Shown here in pieces: positions 49,290-61,324 of a stretch of 63,513 bases of DNA. The translations under genes were made by a program, and so were the position numbers. Position 1 is the first letter of the stretch. Each line of letters opens with the position of its first letter. Below the pieces are notes generated by a model that did no database searches, was not told the origin of the DNA, and was given only the letters and a program-made list of their open reading frames with translations. Where the stretch lies: NCBI GenBank assembly GCA_051453625.1, contig JBOZIK010000001.1, forward strand, positions 59,786,133-59,849,645, given 5' to 3'. Source of the stretch: Welwitschia mirabilis (taxonomy: Eukaryota > Gnetophyta > Gnetopsida > Welwitschiales).

Positions 49290-50520
49290 TTTAAGATGGT
49301 GAATGTGATGATTGGATAATATTTTGAAATGATACAATGCATTCAGAATTAAAAGTAAAACCTTGTAATCATTTATACATGAATTCATAAAAATGGGAAG
49401 AACATGAACATTAATAATAAAGTTTATGTGTTCAAAATAAAAAATCATCCATCCCTTAGCCTATTTATGTTTACTCAATAAATCATGTAAGACATTATTT
49501 TAGGTTGAAGACAAAGATGAGTTTGAAATCATTAAAGACAAATTATCATTAAGAAAATATCAAAGAATGCTTTAAAAGGTATAGAGGACTTGTCATTTTT
49601 ATTAATATTTAAGTCATGCTTAGAAGGTAAAGATGAAAATGATATAATTGGCTTAATATGTTATTAGGGAAAAAATAAAGAGTTATCAAAGGATGGATCA
49701 TGAAAAGGCTCTTGGGTAATGTTATTCTCTTCATTAAAGTTGGTAAGGTATTCTTCATCAAGTGGTTTCTCAAATGACAATGATTATGATTTAAAGATAG
49801 GTTTATTTTCTATCTCATCAATGTCGCTCATTGATTCATCCTTTTTTATGTAGCTTTATAATATGCCATCTTTCTAAAACAATTACTTACTTACTAGTGA
49901 TTGATCATCATCATTTAATATCTCTAATCTTACTTTGAATTATAACCTACTCACACATAATTTTTCACTCTCTAAGGCATGTCTAAACATAAGTTCTTAA
50001 TATCCTCATTGATTTCCTCATGCATTTCTTCAAGGTTATTTTCACTTTCTGAAGGAACATGATTTGAATGTTATTGATTTTAGTCTTATTAATTAATTCA
50101 AGGTTTTCAAGGATCTTACATTCATAGAATGTGAGAATATTTTCATCTTCTTGTTATTGGTTGAGAACCCTAAGGATTTAATCATTATTTTGGGCTATTT
50201 ATTGAAGGATTTATTCAATATTTTCCTTAGTTTTATTAGTTGTTTCTTTAAATGAAGATGGAGGGGATTAAAGCATGTTAAAGCATCTTATAAAAATATT
50301 TAAAAGGTATCTTTGAAGAAAGGTGAGGTGGTTTTTTAGGTGTAGGAAGATGATAGGTAATGATCAAATGATAAAGGATATGAGAATGATTATGAAGGAT
50401 ATGTGTTAAAAGATGATAAATGTAAATATGATGGTGAAAGATAAGGATCATGAGGGATGAAGGAAGAAGTGGGATCAAACTCTCTTGGTTTATAATATGG
50501 ATTTTCAAGTTCAAAGTTGT
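49290..50520 (-). pseudogene. Unfamiliar ORF of N1
   Basis: Homologous to ORFs in N2 and N3. Minus strand: a His/Pro/Tyr/Ser-rich N-terminal stretch (50278-50514, open for 78 codons), then a segment with MFRHALESEKLCVSRL (about 49920-49975), then an acidic/Ser region and a C-terminal part ending YLGKSF near 49270. It has no zinc knuckle, protease or RT motif. Possibly a rearranged gag; not recognised. Confidence 0.5.
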
Positions 50521-51235
50521 AAGGAGTTTGATCTATTTACAAAGGGGGTTGAGGGTACTCTTCAAAGGTTTGTCTATTATCAAAAGGATTTAGGGGTTAT
50601 GGTTGGTATGAGTTATGTTAAAGTTAATCCCCTAAAGTTCGTTTTGGTTTTATAAAATCTCCTATGGTTCATTTAACTTGATTATCATTCTAGAAACTAT
50701 TGGGATAGACATGTCAATAATTGGAAGCTATTTAAAATGGATTCGAGGCCCAACTCATGGTTTAAGGTTAAGAAAATGGGCAATGATTTTAGCTAAAAAT
50801 TCATGTTTTCTATGTTTTTCATGATTCCAAAGGAATCCTTTATAAAAAAATATATATATTCAGAGAGGTTGCAAGTGATTTCATGTAAAAGCACAAAGTG
50901 ATTCGGGTTATAGGTTCTGAGAAAAAGGTAATAAAAACCCAAAAATCTCTAAGATTTAAATTTTTCAACCTAGGAAGTAAACCTAACATTTTTAATTTTT
51001 TTAAAAATTCTTAACAAAAATAAAAACTAATAGAACTGAAAAATGTACAGAGAATTTACATACATCATAAAACACATGAAAAATAAAAATTATTAGAGCT
51101 TGGTTTAGTTTAAGATAATGATATTATGTTCAGTTGTAGCTGTAAGAAAATCTGTTAGACCTACAAGTGGAAAATATAAGATATAAACTGACATTTCAGA
51201 TATTAGAAAGATAACCAAATTTAACGACTTGGACT

Positions 51236-51455
51236 ATTTCAGGTTTTACTAGAAATGGACTAGTACCTATCACTGGAAAGAATTAAAAAAAATCAAACAC
51301 ATAAAATAAAGAGAAAAGAATCAGTTTGGATGTCACTGGAAAAATGACTAGTGTTCATCACTAGAAAGAAAGATAAACAAACATAGAAAAGAAAGGAAAA
51401 AAGAACCACTTTAGGTATGATTAGAAAGAAGACTAGTACCTACCACTTAAAAAGT
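51236..51455 (-). repeat. Leader minisatellite of N1 (about 85-bp units)
   Basis: Three imperfect units starting near 51236, 51323 and 51410, each with an actagtacctatcactgg-like core followed by A-rich sequence. It lies between the primer site and the ORF. N2 and N3 carry the same repeat. Confidence 0.7.
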
Positions 51456-51518
51456 AAAGTTTAACTAAAACTTGCAAGAAAAACAATCATGAACTCTTGA
51501 AAAATTATCATGTCAATA

Positions 51519-51540
51519 CATCCTGGGCAATGACGCTACA
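51519..51540 (-). other. Primer-binding-site-like sequence of N1
   Basis: tgtagcgtcattgcccagga on the minus strand, next to the 5' LTR. Matching sites are at 59629-59649 and 61240-61260. It resembles a tRNA-Asp site with extra changes. Confidence 0.55.
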
Positions 51541-51543
51541 ATC

Positions 51544-52960
51544 TGTTAATTACAGCATAACGTCTGGATTTAAACTAAATAAAAAATTTAGTATCATTTT
51601 TTCATGGGGATGTATTAGTAATAAAAACTCAAACAAAAGAAAATCAGAAGCTAAGAGAAAAAAAGTGATCTTCAATTAGCAATAATGCAAGGGAATGGAA
51701 ATGCTTTAAGGATCCAGTGATTCATCCATCTCTCATCCTTTGCTCCAATGATTCCTATATCTAAAATATACACTAAATCATCAAGTCATTAAGGCTCAGT
51801 GTGGAGGCATAATCTCATCCACCTCATAAGTGCTGGTGAGTTATCAAGTCCTCTTATTATCTCATAGCCCTTTATAAGCACGAAAAGTATGAACTAAAGT
51901 GCACAAGATTCATCAAATATTAGGTACTAAAAATCACGAAAGTAACTTTAGATAACTTACATATTTAAAAGAACTTGATAATTAATTAATCTTTATCTAA
52001 AGATTGCTAATACCATTTTATTGTGCATTAATAATAAAAGAACAAAACCTACTTTAAGAACTAGTTCTGCCTAAACATTGCTAATATCAATCAAATTGTG
52101 CATTAAGAATAAAAGGATTGAAACAAATTTTTTATTAAAAGTAAAAGAAATACATTACATCAATGAAGGAGGAGAAGAAGAAGAACTCCTCAACTAGACT
52201 TAAGCATTCCACCCCCAAGAAATAGTATTAGAACATCATGATATCCAAGCCTTAAAGTCTTTTCCAAGTTTACCAACCAAAAGATTAATACAATGAAGGG
52301 TTCAAGGCCATTTTATACGAAGATATGGGGGTGAGTGATGGTTACTAGCTTTTGTCTTATAGTGTTAAGTAGAAGGGCAGTGGTTATAAGGTCTTGCCTT
52401 ATAGCATTAGATAGAATCTTCATCATTTAGCATTAGGTAGATACGATTCTGTCTTGTATAATTTAGTGTAAGTTGTCTTGTAGTGTTAGGTAGATAAGAT
52501 TTTATCCTTTGGTGGTAGCTAGAATCTTCATCATTTAGCATTTAAGGAGGTTATCTTATAGTATTTGGTGGAGATTGTCATGTAGCATTTGATGGATTCT
52601 TTATTATAATGAGTTCAACACATGTTCTTTGGAGTCATACTCCTTTACCAACCGATGTTATTGCTAAATGTCTCTATTGTGACCTTTTCATATCTTTGCC
52701 ACATGTATTCCAATGCTAAAGCTACGTGTTGTCACCTCATTTCTCCATTGCTACTATTGTTTTATGTGGAATTATGTTCATCTTCTATCATGTGTTGTAA
52801 AATGCAGCTAAAGACCTACAATTATTATGAAGAAAAACATAATATTAAATTTTATTTTAAAAATAATAGAAGACATCATTTTATAATAAATTAATAAATT
52901 ACGTGTATTTCCTTGTTCTATATTGATAAATTATACTTGCTTAAAATGTTAATTTTGGCA
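51544..52960 (-). mobile_element. 5' LTR of N1 (subtype II)
   Basis: About 1417 bp. On the minus strand it begins tgccaaaattaacattttaa and ends ctgtaattaaca. Landmark aaggctcagtgtggaggcat at about 51790. Distal part 52550-52930 closely matches N3 (60230-60660). It contains a degenerate minisatellite at 52360-52600. Confidence 0.75.
52360..52600. repeat. Degenerate minisatellite in N1 5' LTR
   Basis: Repeated tagcattaggtagat-, tcttgtagtgttaggtagat- and gaatcttcatcatttagcat-like pieces with spacing of roughly 25-45 bp. Confidence 0.55.
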
Positions 52961-53082
52961 TTCAAATAGTAGTCAATAAACTNNNNNNNNNNNNNNNNNN
53001 NNNNNNNNNNNNNNNNNNNNNNNNNNNNNNNNNNNNNNNNNNNNNNNNNNNNNNNNNNNNNNNNNNNNNNNNNNNNNNNNNN
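52961..53082. other. N1 flank and 100-N gap
   Basis: Only 22 bases of flank precede the gap (52983-53082). Confidence 0.9.
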
Positions 53083-54483
53083 AATGAAAAGGGTTGTTCA
53101 TGAATTTTCTAGAGTTATTTGTGTAAGGTAATCTATAATACATTATGAAAGCTCTTTTTATCTTTACTATCTAAGTCAAACTCCTATAGAAGGAGAGTCC
53201 ATCTAATTAATCTTGGTTTTGAATCCTCTTTGGGAAAAGATATCTAAGGATGAAGTGATCTATATAGATAATCACCTTAGATCCTAACAGATATTGCCTA
53301 AACTTCTTAAAAGAAAATATTATGGCTAGCAGTTCTTTCTCCATAATAGTATACTTTAATTAGGTGTCATTTAACATTTTACTAGCATAATAGATTACAA
53401 TTGGTTTTCTATATATTCTTTATCTTAGTATAGCTTCAACTATGTAATCAATGGAATTACAAATAAGCTCAAATAATAACTTCTAGTTGGTGGTTGAATG
53501 CTGGGAGTGGAAGTGATTTTTTTCTTAAGTTATTCAAAAGCCTATTGACCCTTAGGGATCTAGCTAAAAGAGACATCTTTGCTTAAGAGATTACACAATG
53601 GTTTAGAGATTTTTCTAAAATCCTTAATTAATCTCTTGTAATATTCTACATGTTCTAGAATGGATCTAATCTCTTTTTGTTTTTGTAGTATTACTAGATA
53701 TTTGATCAGGGAAACTTTTGCAAGATCTACTTAAATTTCTTCAGAGGAGATGATGTGTCTTAATACTATGCCTTTATTAACCATAAAGTAATATTTTTCA
53801 TAACTAAGAATCAAGTGCTTTTTTATACATCACATAAGGACATGTTTTAAGTTGTGTAGGTAATAATTGAAGGAGGCTCTATAGTCATCCATAAATATTT
53901 CAATGTAGGAGTCTAATAAATTGGAGAAGATTCCAATCATGCAACATTAAAAATGTGGAAAGTGCATTACATAGCCAAAATGCCATTCTCTTATAAGTAA
54001 AGGTTCTATTATGGTAGGTGAAGTGGTTTTATATTGGTCCTCAGGGGCAATTTCTATTTGGTTAGATCCTAAATACCCATCCAAAAAGGAATAAAAATGC
54101 TGTCTCATAAGTTGTTCTAGGATTTGATTAGAGAATGGAAGTGGAAGCCGATCTTTTCTAGAGATAGTGTTGAAATTTCTATAATCTATACACATTCTTC
54201 ATTTGATTGTGGATTTGGTGGAGATGAGTTCATTATGTTCATTTAGGATTAGAGTGATTTTAAATTTCTTCACTATAGTCTAAATTAGACTTATCCATTT
54301 ACTATGTGAGATGGGATATACAATTCTATTGTCTAAAAGTTTTATTACTTCATTTTTTACTACTTCCTTTAGGATTGTGTTTATCCTTATTTAAGCTTCT
54401 ATAGATAGCTTTACATTCTGTTCTAATTAAATGTGGTGCATACAGATGCTAGGGTTAATTCCCTTAATATCTAAAAGAGTCCA
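53083..54483 (-). pseudogene. Older Ty3/gypsy RT and RNase H remnant
   Basis: Minus strand, from TLLDIKGINPSICMH (about 54440-54480) through VVKNEVIKLLDNRIVYPISH, MCIDYRNFNTISRKD (about 54150-54195), FLDGYLGSNQIEIAPEDQYK, WHFGYV, and MIGIFSNLLDSYIEIFMDDY with catalytic FMDD at 53884-53895. SIMEKELLAI-like RNase H sequence follows near 53330. An 82-codon frame at 53947-54195 is open. It is the usual plant non-chromoviral gypsy pol, distinct from M's. The ends are cut by N2's LTR at 54484 and by a gap at 53082. Integrase is not visible. Confidence 0.88.
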
Positions 54484-55920
54484 TTATTCTATGTATAGTA
54501 CTGAACTAGATTTAACAAGGTAAGAACCTAGTATCATTCTTTCATAGGAATATATGTGGTAATTTAATCAAAAGATATACAATTATTATAACTTGCATTG
54601 AAAAGAAAAATAAAACAAAAATTAGAATGTTGAGGATAAAATCATCTTCAATTAATAATGCAAGGGAATAAAAATGCTCCAAAGATCTAATCCATTCAAC
54701 AAATACTCTAATTTTTGTATCTTGAAATAAAAAATAAAATTATTAAGTCATTAAGGCTCAGTGTGAAAGCATAATCTCATCCACCACATGAGTGTTAGTG
54801 AGTTATTTAGCCCTCCTAATACTTCAAAGCCTTTCATAAACATGGAAAGTATGAATCAAATTGCATAAGATTCATCAAATGATAACAATTATAAATTCAC
54901 AAAAGTAACCTCAAATAACTCACTTGGTATGAAAGAACTTAATAATTAAGTAAGATTTACCTAAAAATTTCTAATACCTATTTTTATGTATTAATAATAA
55001 AAGAATAAGACCTACTTAAGAACTAGTCCTCCCTAAATATTGCTAATGCCAAATGAAAATGCCAAATGAATTATGTACTAACAATGAAAATATTAATATA
55101 CATTACATTAAACGAAGAAAGAGAAGAAAAAAAAAAAAATCTTCAACTAGCCTTGGATCGTTCCGCCCCCAAGAAAGATGATTAGAGTACCATGATGTCT
55201 TAGCTTCTAAGTGTTTATTATGTTCATCCAACTAAAAGATATTTACAATGGGCATTGAGGCCTTTTCTAGATGAGGAAAGGCTTAGAGATCCTTGTTATG
55301 ATTGTGTTAAGTGTTGTCATAATGCATTAGGTGGATGATTATATAAGGGGAATTGCATTAAGGGTGGTTACTTAAGGAGGAAGTTACAAGTTTTTGCCAT
55401 GTAGTCATAAGGAAACATTTTTTATCTTCTTATGCAAGCATGGCTATGATGTATCCTTTGGCTACTGATGATGTTTCCAATAGATGCTAGGTCATGCATC
55501 TTTTACATGACCATCCTTATTGTGCCATATGTCATGACATGTCATTTTATACCTCCACTAAGGTTCATCAGGTTTGAAGATTTATTTTGGATTATTTCCT
55601 GACTTATTCCATAAGTTAAATGTGTTAAACTTATTTAAAAAATGTAGAAATGTGACTTTTACAATAATCTACCTCAAAAGGCTAGTGGTGGAAGTAGTCC
55701 TAGCTAGTAACACTAGCATTTGGTGCTAAAAGTTTATCCATTTGAGCATAGTATTTTAGAAGGCATTAATTCACCTTCTCATATTAGAGGAAAGCCCAAA
55801 ATTCAATGAAAAATAGTAAAAAGGGTATAATACATTAATATGTAATAAAATAATGTATTTTTAATGTTTGTCCTTTGCTAAATTAATCAATTATACTTGC
55901 TTGAAATGTTAATTTTTGCA
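54484..55920 (-). mobile_element. 3' LTR of N2 (subtype I)
   Basis: 1437 bp. On the minus strand it begins tgcaaaaattaacatttcaa. Resembles 46326-47745 throughout, including the distal part. Confidence 0.8.
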
Positions 55921-57429
55921 CGTAAACACACCTCCTAACTAGACTTTTATTAGTATCTTAGCAAAACGTTGATAAAGAGATGGTGAACATGGAAAAATTA
56001 TCTAAGGAAAATGATAAGTAAGAAAATGATATGATATTTTCAAAGACTTTTGATTAATTTTAACAAATAAGTCATTAAAAATTAAATAATTCTTTAAAAA
56101 CAGGTGCCATACCTCCTAACCAAAATTGAATTTTGTCCTTAAAGTTATAAATATAGAGAATTTAATGCAAAGCATGTGAGAAGAAACTATAAGGCTAATA
56201 AATGTTATTAATGTAAGTATTTAAGAGAATGAACAATGCAATCTAAGGGAAAAATAAAATATGAAACTTTATTGTCAATGCATCATCTACTAATTTAAAA
56301 GATAAAATACTTAAGTTAATAACCACATTTATTGAAAATTTTCTCAATTTTATTTTGAATCTACATGTATCACAATTTCAAACAATTAAGATATCCTCTA
56401 TGTAAACCTGAAAGTAATAAAAAATTAGTTAAACAAATTTCCAAATACAAAATTTAAGGATACTAAACACAAAATATTCTTTCAATTTCATATTGTTTAT
56501 TCCAATTTACCTTTTTTGTGATCATGCCTTATTTCTTGTTTTAAGAATTTTGAACTACTTGGTTATCTAGTATTATGATATCTTCTTTTAATAGAGTTAA
56601 GCATGCTGATGTATTAAGGAGTCAGTGGTGCATTTCCAATGAGTGTTTATAGCCCTAATGTAGTTGAATATGTTATAAAATAAATTGTTAAGAGCTGTAT
56701 TACTAGTGAGCATCCATGGCCCTGATGTAGTTAACTAAATCTAATTTTTAACTAATCAATAAAGAATGTTATTTTGGAGAGGAATATTTCATTTTCTTTT
56801 AATCATCCTTCTCATATTCAATAATGTTTTATGCACATACATGAGTCATTAGTTTATTAGCCTAATCAAAATAAATTATTCCTATAAAATGCTTTGAAAA
56901 TAATTAACTTAGCATAAAAGTAGATTTCACCTTAGCTCAGCCATATTTTTCCATTAGAAGACCTTAAGTAAAATTAAACCTTAATGAGTTAACTTAAAAA
57001 TAAGTAAAACCTTTTCTTGAAAAACTATAGGTAAACTTAAATTCTACCTAATTCACAATGACATGATAATCACTTATTAATAGGTTATTTCATTAAGTGC
57101 CATTAACTAGGATCATCTAATCTAAGAAACTCATAGATAAATAGAAGGGAGGTTAGTTAGTAAATTTATTAGGTGTTAAAAAAGGTAAAGTAGTGTATGA
57201 AGAGGCTTAAGATGATGATGATTTATTCTATGATGTAGGTAAAATTTAGGGTTTTCCAGATGAAAGTGTTTAAGGCAATGATTATACTAATGTAAGAAAG
57301 GGGATCAAGCACAAAATTTTTTAGCATTTTTATTTTTTTAAATCAAAATTTATTATAAAAAGAAAATATACTCTAAAAGAAAAATCTAATTTAAAAGTAT
57401 GCAAAGAAATTAAAAATTTTACAATGGAT

Positions 57430-58760
57430 TTTCCAAGGTACTACATGTATGAAGGTTCAAGATGGTAAATACAATAATTGAATGATGAGTTGAAGTTATA
57501 CGATGCATTCAAAGATGAAATAAAATACTTATAAACATTTATGAATGAATCCATAAAAATTGAAAGAACATTAATGTTAGTAGTAAAATTAATGTATTTA
57601 AAATTATAAATTATTCAACCTCTAGCCTATTTGTGTTTACTCAACAACTTATGCAAGACATTATTTTGTAGTGAAGATAAAGATGTGTTGAAAAGCATTG
57701 AAGGAGGTGATTGATTATTGAGAAATGTATTATAAAAGGGTTTTAAAGGTATAAATGATTTGTCTTTGTCATTAATGCTTCAGTCCTACTTAGAAGGTAA
57801 AGATAAAAATGACATAATTGGCTTAAGGGGTTATTGAGAAAAAGACTATGATTCTTCAAAGAATAGATTATGAATAGGCTCTTGGCTAATGTTCTCTTCT
57901 TTAATAAGTTCATTAGGGGATTATTTCTCACATATTTACATAAGAGATAATGACTGTGGTTTAAAGAATTCAATGATATTTCTTTCATTTATGTCACTTA
58001 TGGATTCATCTTCTATTATATAGCTCTCTAGTTTTTAGTCTCCTTTAAACATTGCTTACTTAATATTAAATGATCATTGTCAAATGTGTCTAATCCTACT
58101 CCAAAGTATAACTTACTTATTCCTAGTCATTCACTTTCTAAGGCATGTCTAAACTCAAGATCTTCTTAGCTTTTCTCATAGGTTTTATCATGATTTGGAT
58201 CAAGAGTTTCTTCTTCATTCTTAAGGGATATGATTTTGATGTCATCTATTCTAGTCTCATTAGTTCCTTCAAAGTATTTAAGGATCTTAGATTCATGGAA
58301 TGTAGGAAGATTTTCTTCATCTTATTGTTGGTTAAGGGCCCTAAGGATTTAATCATTAGTTTGGACTATTTGTTAAAGGGTTTTATTAATGTTTTCCTTG
58401 GTTTTGTTGGTGGTTTCTTCTAGAGAATGAGAATGAAATTAAAGTTTGTTGGAAGAAGATTGAACATTATCTTTTAAAGATCTCTGAAAGGTATCTTCAA
58501 AGGAGATTGAGATGGATTATTGGAAATATGAAGATAATGGGTAATGATCAAATGATAAAGGATATGAGAAGGAAGATGATGAATATGGATTAAAAAATGA
58601 AAAATATGAAAATAAGGATGAAGGATAAGGATCATAAAAGGTGATGATGGGTATGAAATCAAACTCTTGTAAATTGGTATAAGAATTTTAAAATTCAACA
58701 TTACAAAGGGATTAATTTGGATATAGATGGGATTAAAGATATTCTTCAAAGGTTTATCTA
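57430..58760 (-). pseudogene. Unfamiliar ORF of N2
   Basis: Minus strand. N-terminal Pro/Ser/His/Tyr-rich region (58474-58749 open, frame-shifted), then SLEETTNKTKENINKTL and ILRALNQQ (likely helix), LPTFHESKILKYFEGTNE, EDLEFRHALESE (about 58130-58165), KLYFGVGLDTFDND (about 58075-58115), and a C-terminal YKYFISSLNASYNF...YLGKSI region ending near 57430. The same order is seen in N3. Stops are mostly TAG/TAA where CAG/CAA is likely. Possibly a gag-like structural protein; not recognised. Confidence 0.55.
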
Positions 58761-59439
58761 GATTAAATGAAGTCTTTTATAATGCATTTGTGTTAATCAT
58801 GTAAGAATATACAAGTGAAATATCAAAAAATATTTGAAATGGGTTAAGTAAGCAACTTTTTTTTAAATTTCAGAAAATAGATTATGCTTTTGACTAAAGA
58901 TTTAAATTTTCTTAATGTTCTAAAGTTTTAGGGAGGCATGATATTAGGAAGATTTCAAGATATTTGATAGAGGTTACAAGAAAAATTTGAGTGAAAAACT
59001 CATGAAAAATCCAATGGTGCTAATATGACAATGCAAATATTTTCTTGAAAAATGGCTCAAAAAAAGAGCTACAACAAGTTCTTCACTATGAAAACTGATT
59101 CACCTTATGGGACACAAAAAATAAATGGAAAAAACATAAAAATGACTAAGTAAAAACAAACTGAATATTATAAAAAGGACCTAGGAAAACAAATCCTAAA
59201 TTTTTTTTTAAAATTTTAAGAAAAGAAATAAAAATAAAACAAAAACTATAAAAACTTATAGAAAATAATAAAAACATGCAAAACAAATTTTAGAGTTGAA
59301 TATAGTTTTTCTCCTTCCTTTTTTGATATCAATTTTAGTTATAACCTACATAAAAGTTATTATACCTACAACATAAATATTAAATAATAAATATATTTTG
59401 AATTATAATGAAAAACCTAAATAAAACTTTAAAAGTAAA

Positions 59440-59575
59440 CTAGTTCAAGTTTCATGGGAAAAAGACTCGTACCCATAATTGGAAGAAAAATAAAACACAT
59501 AAACAAAAGAGAAAAGAACTAGTTTAGGTATCACTAAAAATGGACTAGCACCCATAACTAGAAAAATAAAAACTT
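59440..59575 (-). repeat. Leader minisatellite of N2
   Basis: Two units, agactcgtacccataattgg and ggactagcacccataactag, with A-rich spacers, homologous to 51236-51455. Confidence 0.65.
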
Positions 59576-59628
59576 GCTAAAAATTTCAAGAAACAAATCA
59601 TGTCCTCTTAAAAAATTTATAGTGCCAA

Positions 59629-59649
59629 TATCCCTAGTAATAGTACCAA
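59629..59649 (-). other. Primer-binding-site-like sequence of N2
   Basis: On the minus strand ttggtactattactagggat, next to the 5' LTR edge at 59654. Confidence 0.55.
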
Positions 59650-59653
59650 GATC

Positions 59654-60214
59654 TTATTCAAGTATAGTAGTAAACTGGATTTAACTAGGTATGAATCTAA
59701 TACCATTATTTCATAGGGATATATATGGTAACTTACCAAGAGAAACACAATTATTATAACTTATATTAAAAATCAAATAAAATGAAAAACCAAAAAGTAA
59801 AACTTTTTAAGTGATCTTTGATTAAGGTATAATCTATTCGTCCTCTACACTATTATTACTTTAATGATTCCTATATTCTAAATCATGAACTAAAATTATT
59901 AAGGCTTGGAATGGAGGCATAATCTCATCTACCACATGAGTGTTAGTGGGTTATTCAATCCTCTTGATAATTCATAGTCCTTTATAAGCATGGAAATTAT
60001 AAACTGAAGTGCACAAGATTTATAAAGCAACAATAACTATGAACTCATAAAAGCAACCTCAAGTTACTTACTCAGTATGAAAGAGCTTGGTAACTAAGTG
60101 AGTTCACCTAAATATTACTATTTCGTATTTATATGCATTAAAAATAAAATAATAAACCTACTTAATAATTAGCTTCACCTAAAAATTACTAGTACCATAT
60201 GCATGATTATTGTT
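59654..60214 (-). mobile_element. 5' LTR of N2, interrupted
   Basis: Aligns with the first 560 bp (from the inner edge) of the other N-family LTRs, up to accatatgcatgattatt. Homology then stops and N3's LTR begins. The rest should lie beyond the window, on the far side of N3. Confidence 0.75.
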
Positions 60215-61235
60215 TGCATGATAGAATTGACATTTTAAGAAAGCATAATTGATTAAATTAGTATAAAGAAAGATACTTAGTTTATTGATTTATTATAAAA
60301 TGATGTCTTCTATTATTTTTAAAATAAAATTTAATATTATGTTTTTATCCATGATAATTATAGATCTTTATTCACATTTTAAAAGAGATGATAAAAGATG
60401 AAAATAATTTCAAATAAAATAACTATAATAATGGAGATATGAGGTGGTGATACATGGTAGTATCATTAGAAGACATGTGGAAGAGGTATGTGGAGGTGGC
60501 ACTAAAGACATGTGGTAATATCAGTAGTTGGTAGAGGAATATGACTCTAAAGGACACATGTTGAATTCAACATGATGAAGATTCCACTTAATACTACATG
60601 ATGATCTCTACTAAATACTATAAGATAACCTCCATTAAATGCTAAATGATGAAGATTATTAATGCAAATTTTCATTAGTATTAGTAATGTTTAGGTAGGA
60701 CTAGTTCTTGAAGTAGGTTTTATTCTTTTATTGTTAATCCATAATCAAATGGTATTAGCAATCATTAGGTAAAGCTTATTTAATTGTTAAGTTCTTTTAA
60801 ATTATGTGATTTATTTAATGTACTTTCATGATTTATAATTCCTATTATTTATGAATCTTGTGAACTTAGGTTCATACTTTTCATGCTTATAAAGGACTAT
60901 GAAGTATCAAGAGGACTTGATAACTCACCAACACTCATGTGTTGGATGGGATTATGCCTCCATAATAAGCCTTAATGACTTAATGATTTAGTGCATGTTT
61001 CAAGATATATGAATTACAAAGGAGAAGAGTTGGATGAATCATTTGATCCTTAGAGCATTTTCATTTCCTTATGTAACTGATTGAAGATTATTTAATTTCT
61101 TTGAACTTATTGGTTTTTCCATTACAAGTTATAATAATTTTATACCTTTTGGTTAATTTACCTCCTACATTCCTGTGAAAGAATAATACTAGGTGTTTTA
61201 CTTAGTTAAATCCATACATTATACAAAGTTAAGTA
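60215..61235 (+). mobile_element. 5' LTR of N3 (subtype II)
   Basis: Begins tgcatgatagaattgacatt, ends near gttaagta. The reverse complement of the family landmark lies at about 60950 (ggattatgcctcc). The adjacent ttgtt at 60210-60214 is the expected target duplication, testable only outside the window. Confidence 0.8.
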
Positions 61236-61324
61236 AATTTTGACATCATTACTAGGGATGCATTGGCATAGTAGTTTTTTAAGAGTGCATGATTGTTTTT
61301 CTTATATATTTTAATTAGATTTTA

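Larger units (their letters stand above)
46326..52960 (-). mobile_element. Element N1: LTR retrotransposon of a second family
   Basis: Minus strand. 3' LTR 46326-47745, polypurine tract aaggtgtgttta-like at 47746-47765, internal 47746-51543, primer site 51519-51540, 5' LTR 51544-52960. No RT, RNase H or integrase was found, only one unfamiliar ORF. The two LTRs belong to different subtypes and their outer flanks (ctata, ttcaa) do not match, so this may be a recombinant between two copies. Confidence 0.7.
54484..60214 (-). mobile_element. Element N2: second copy of the N family
   Basis: 3' LTR 54484-55920, polypurine tract 55921-55940 (minus strand gttaggaggtgtgtttacg), internal to 59653, 5' LTR from 59654, interrupted at 60214 by N3. 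The left edge is well fixed because gypsy RT codons run up to it. No pol domain is inside. Confidence 0.8.

Noticed and set aside
52622-52894. 90-codon plus-strand frame with Cys and His
   Set aside because: Lies inside the N1 5' LTR and is not kept in the N3 LTR; chance frame.
58145-58423. 92-codon plus-strand frame with membrane-like composition
   Set aside because: Antisense to the N2 ORF; hydrophobicity follows from the T-rich strand.
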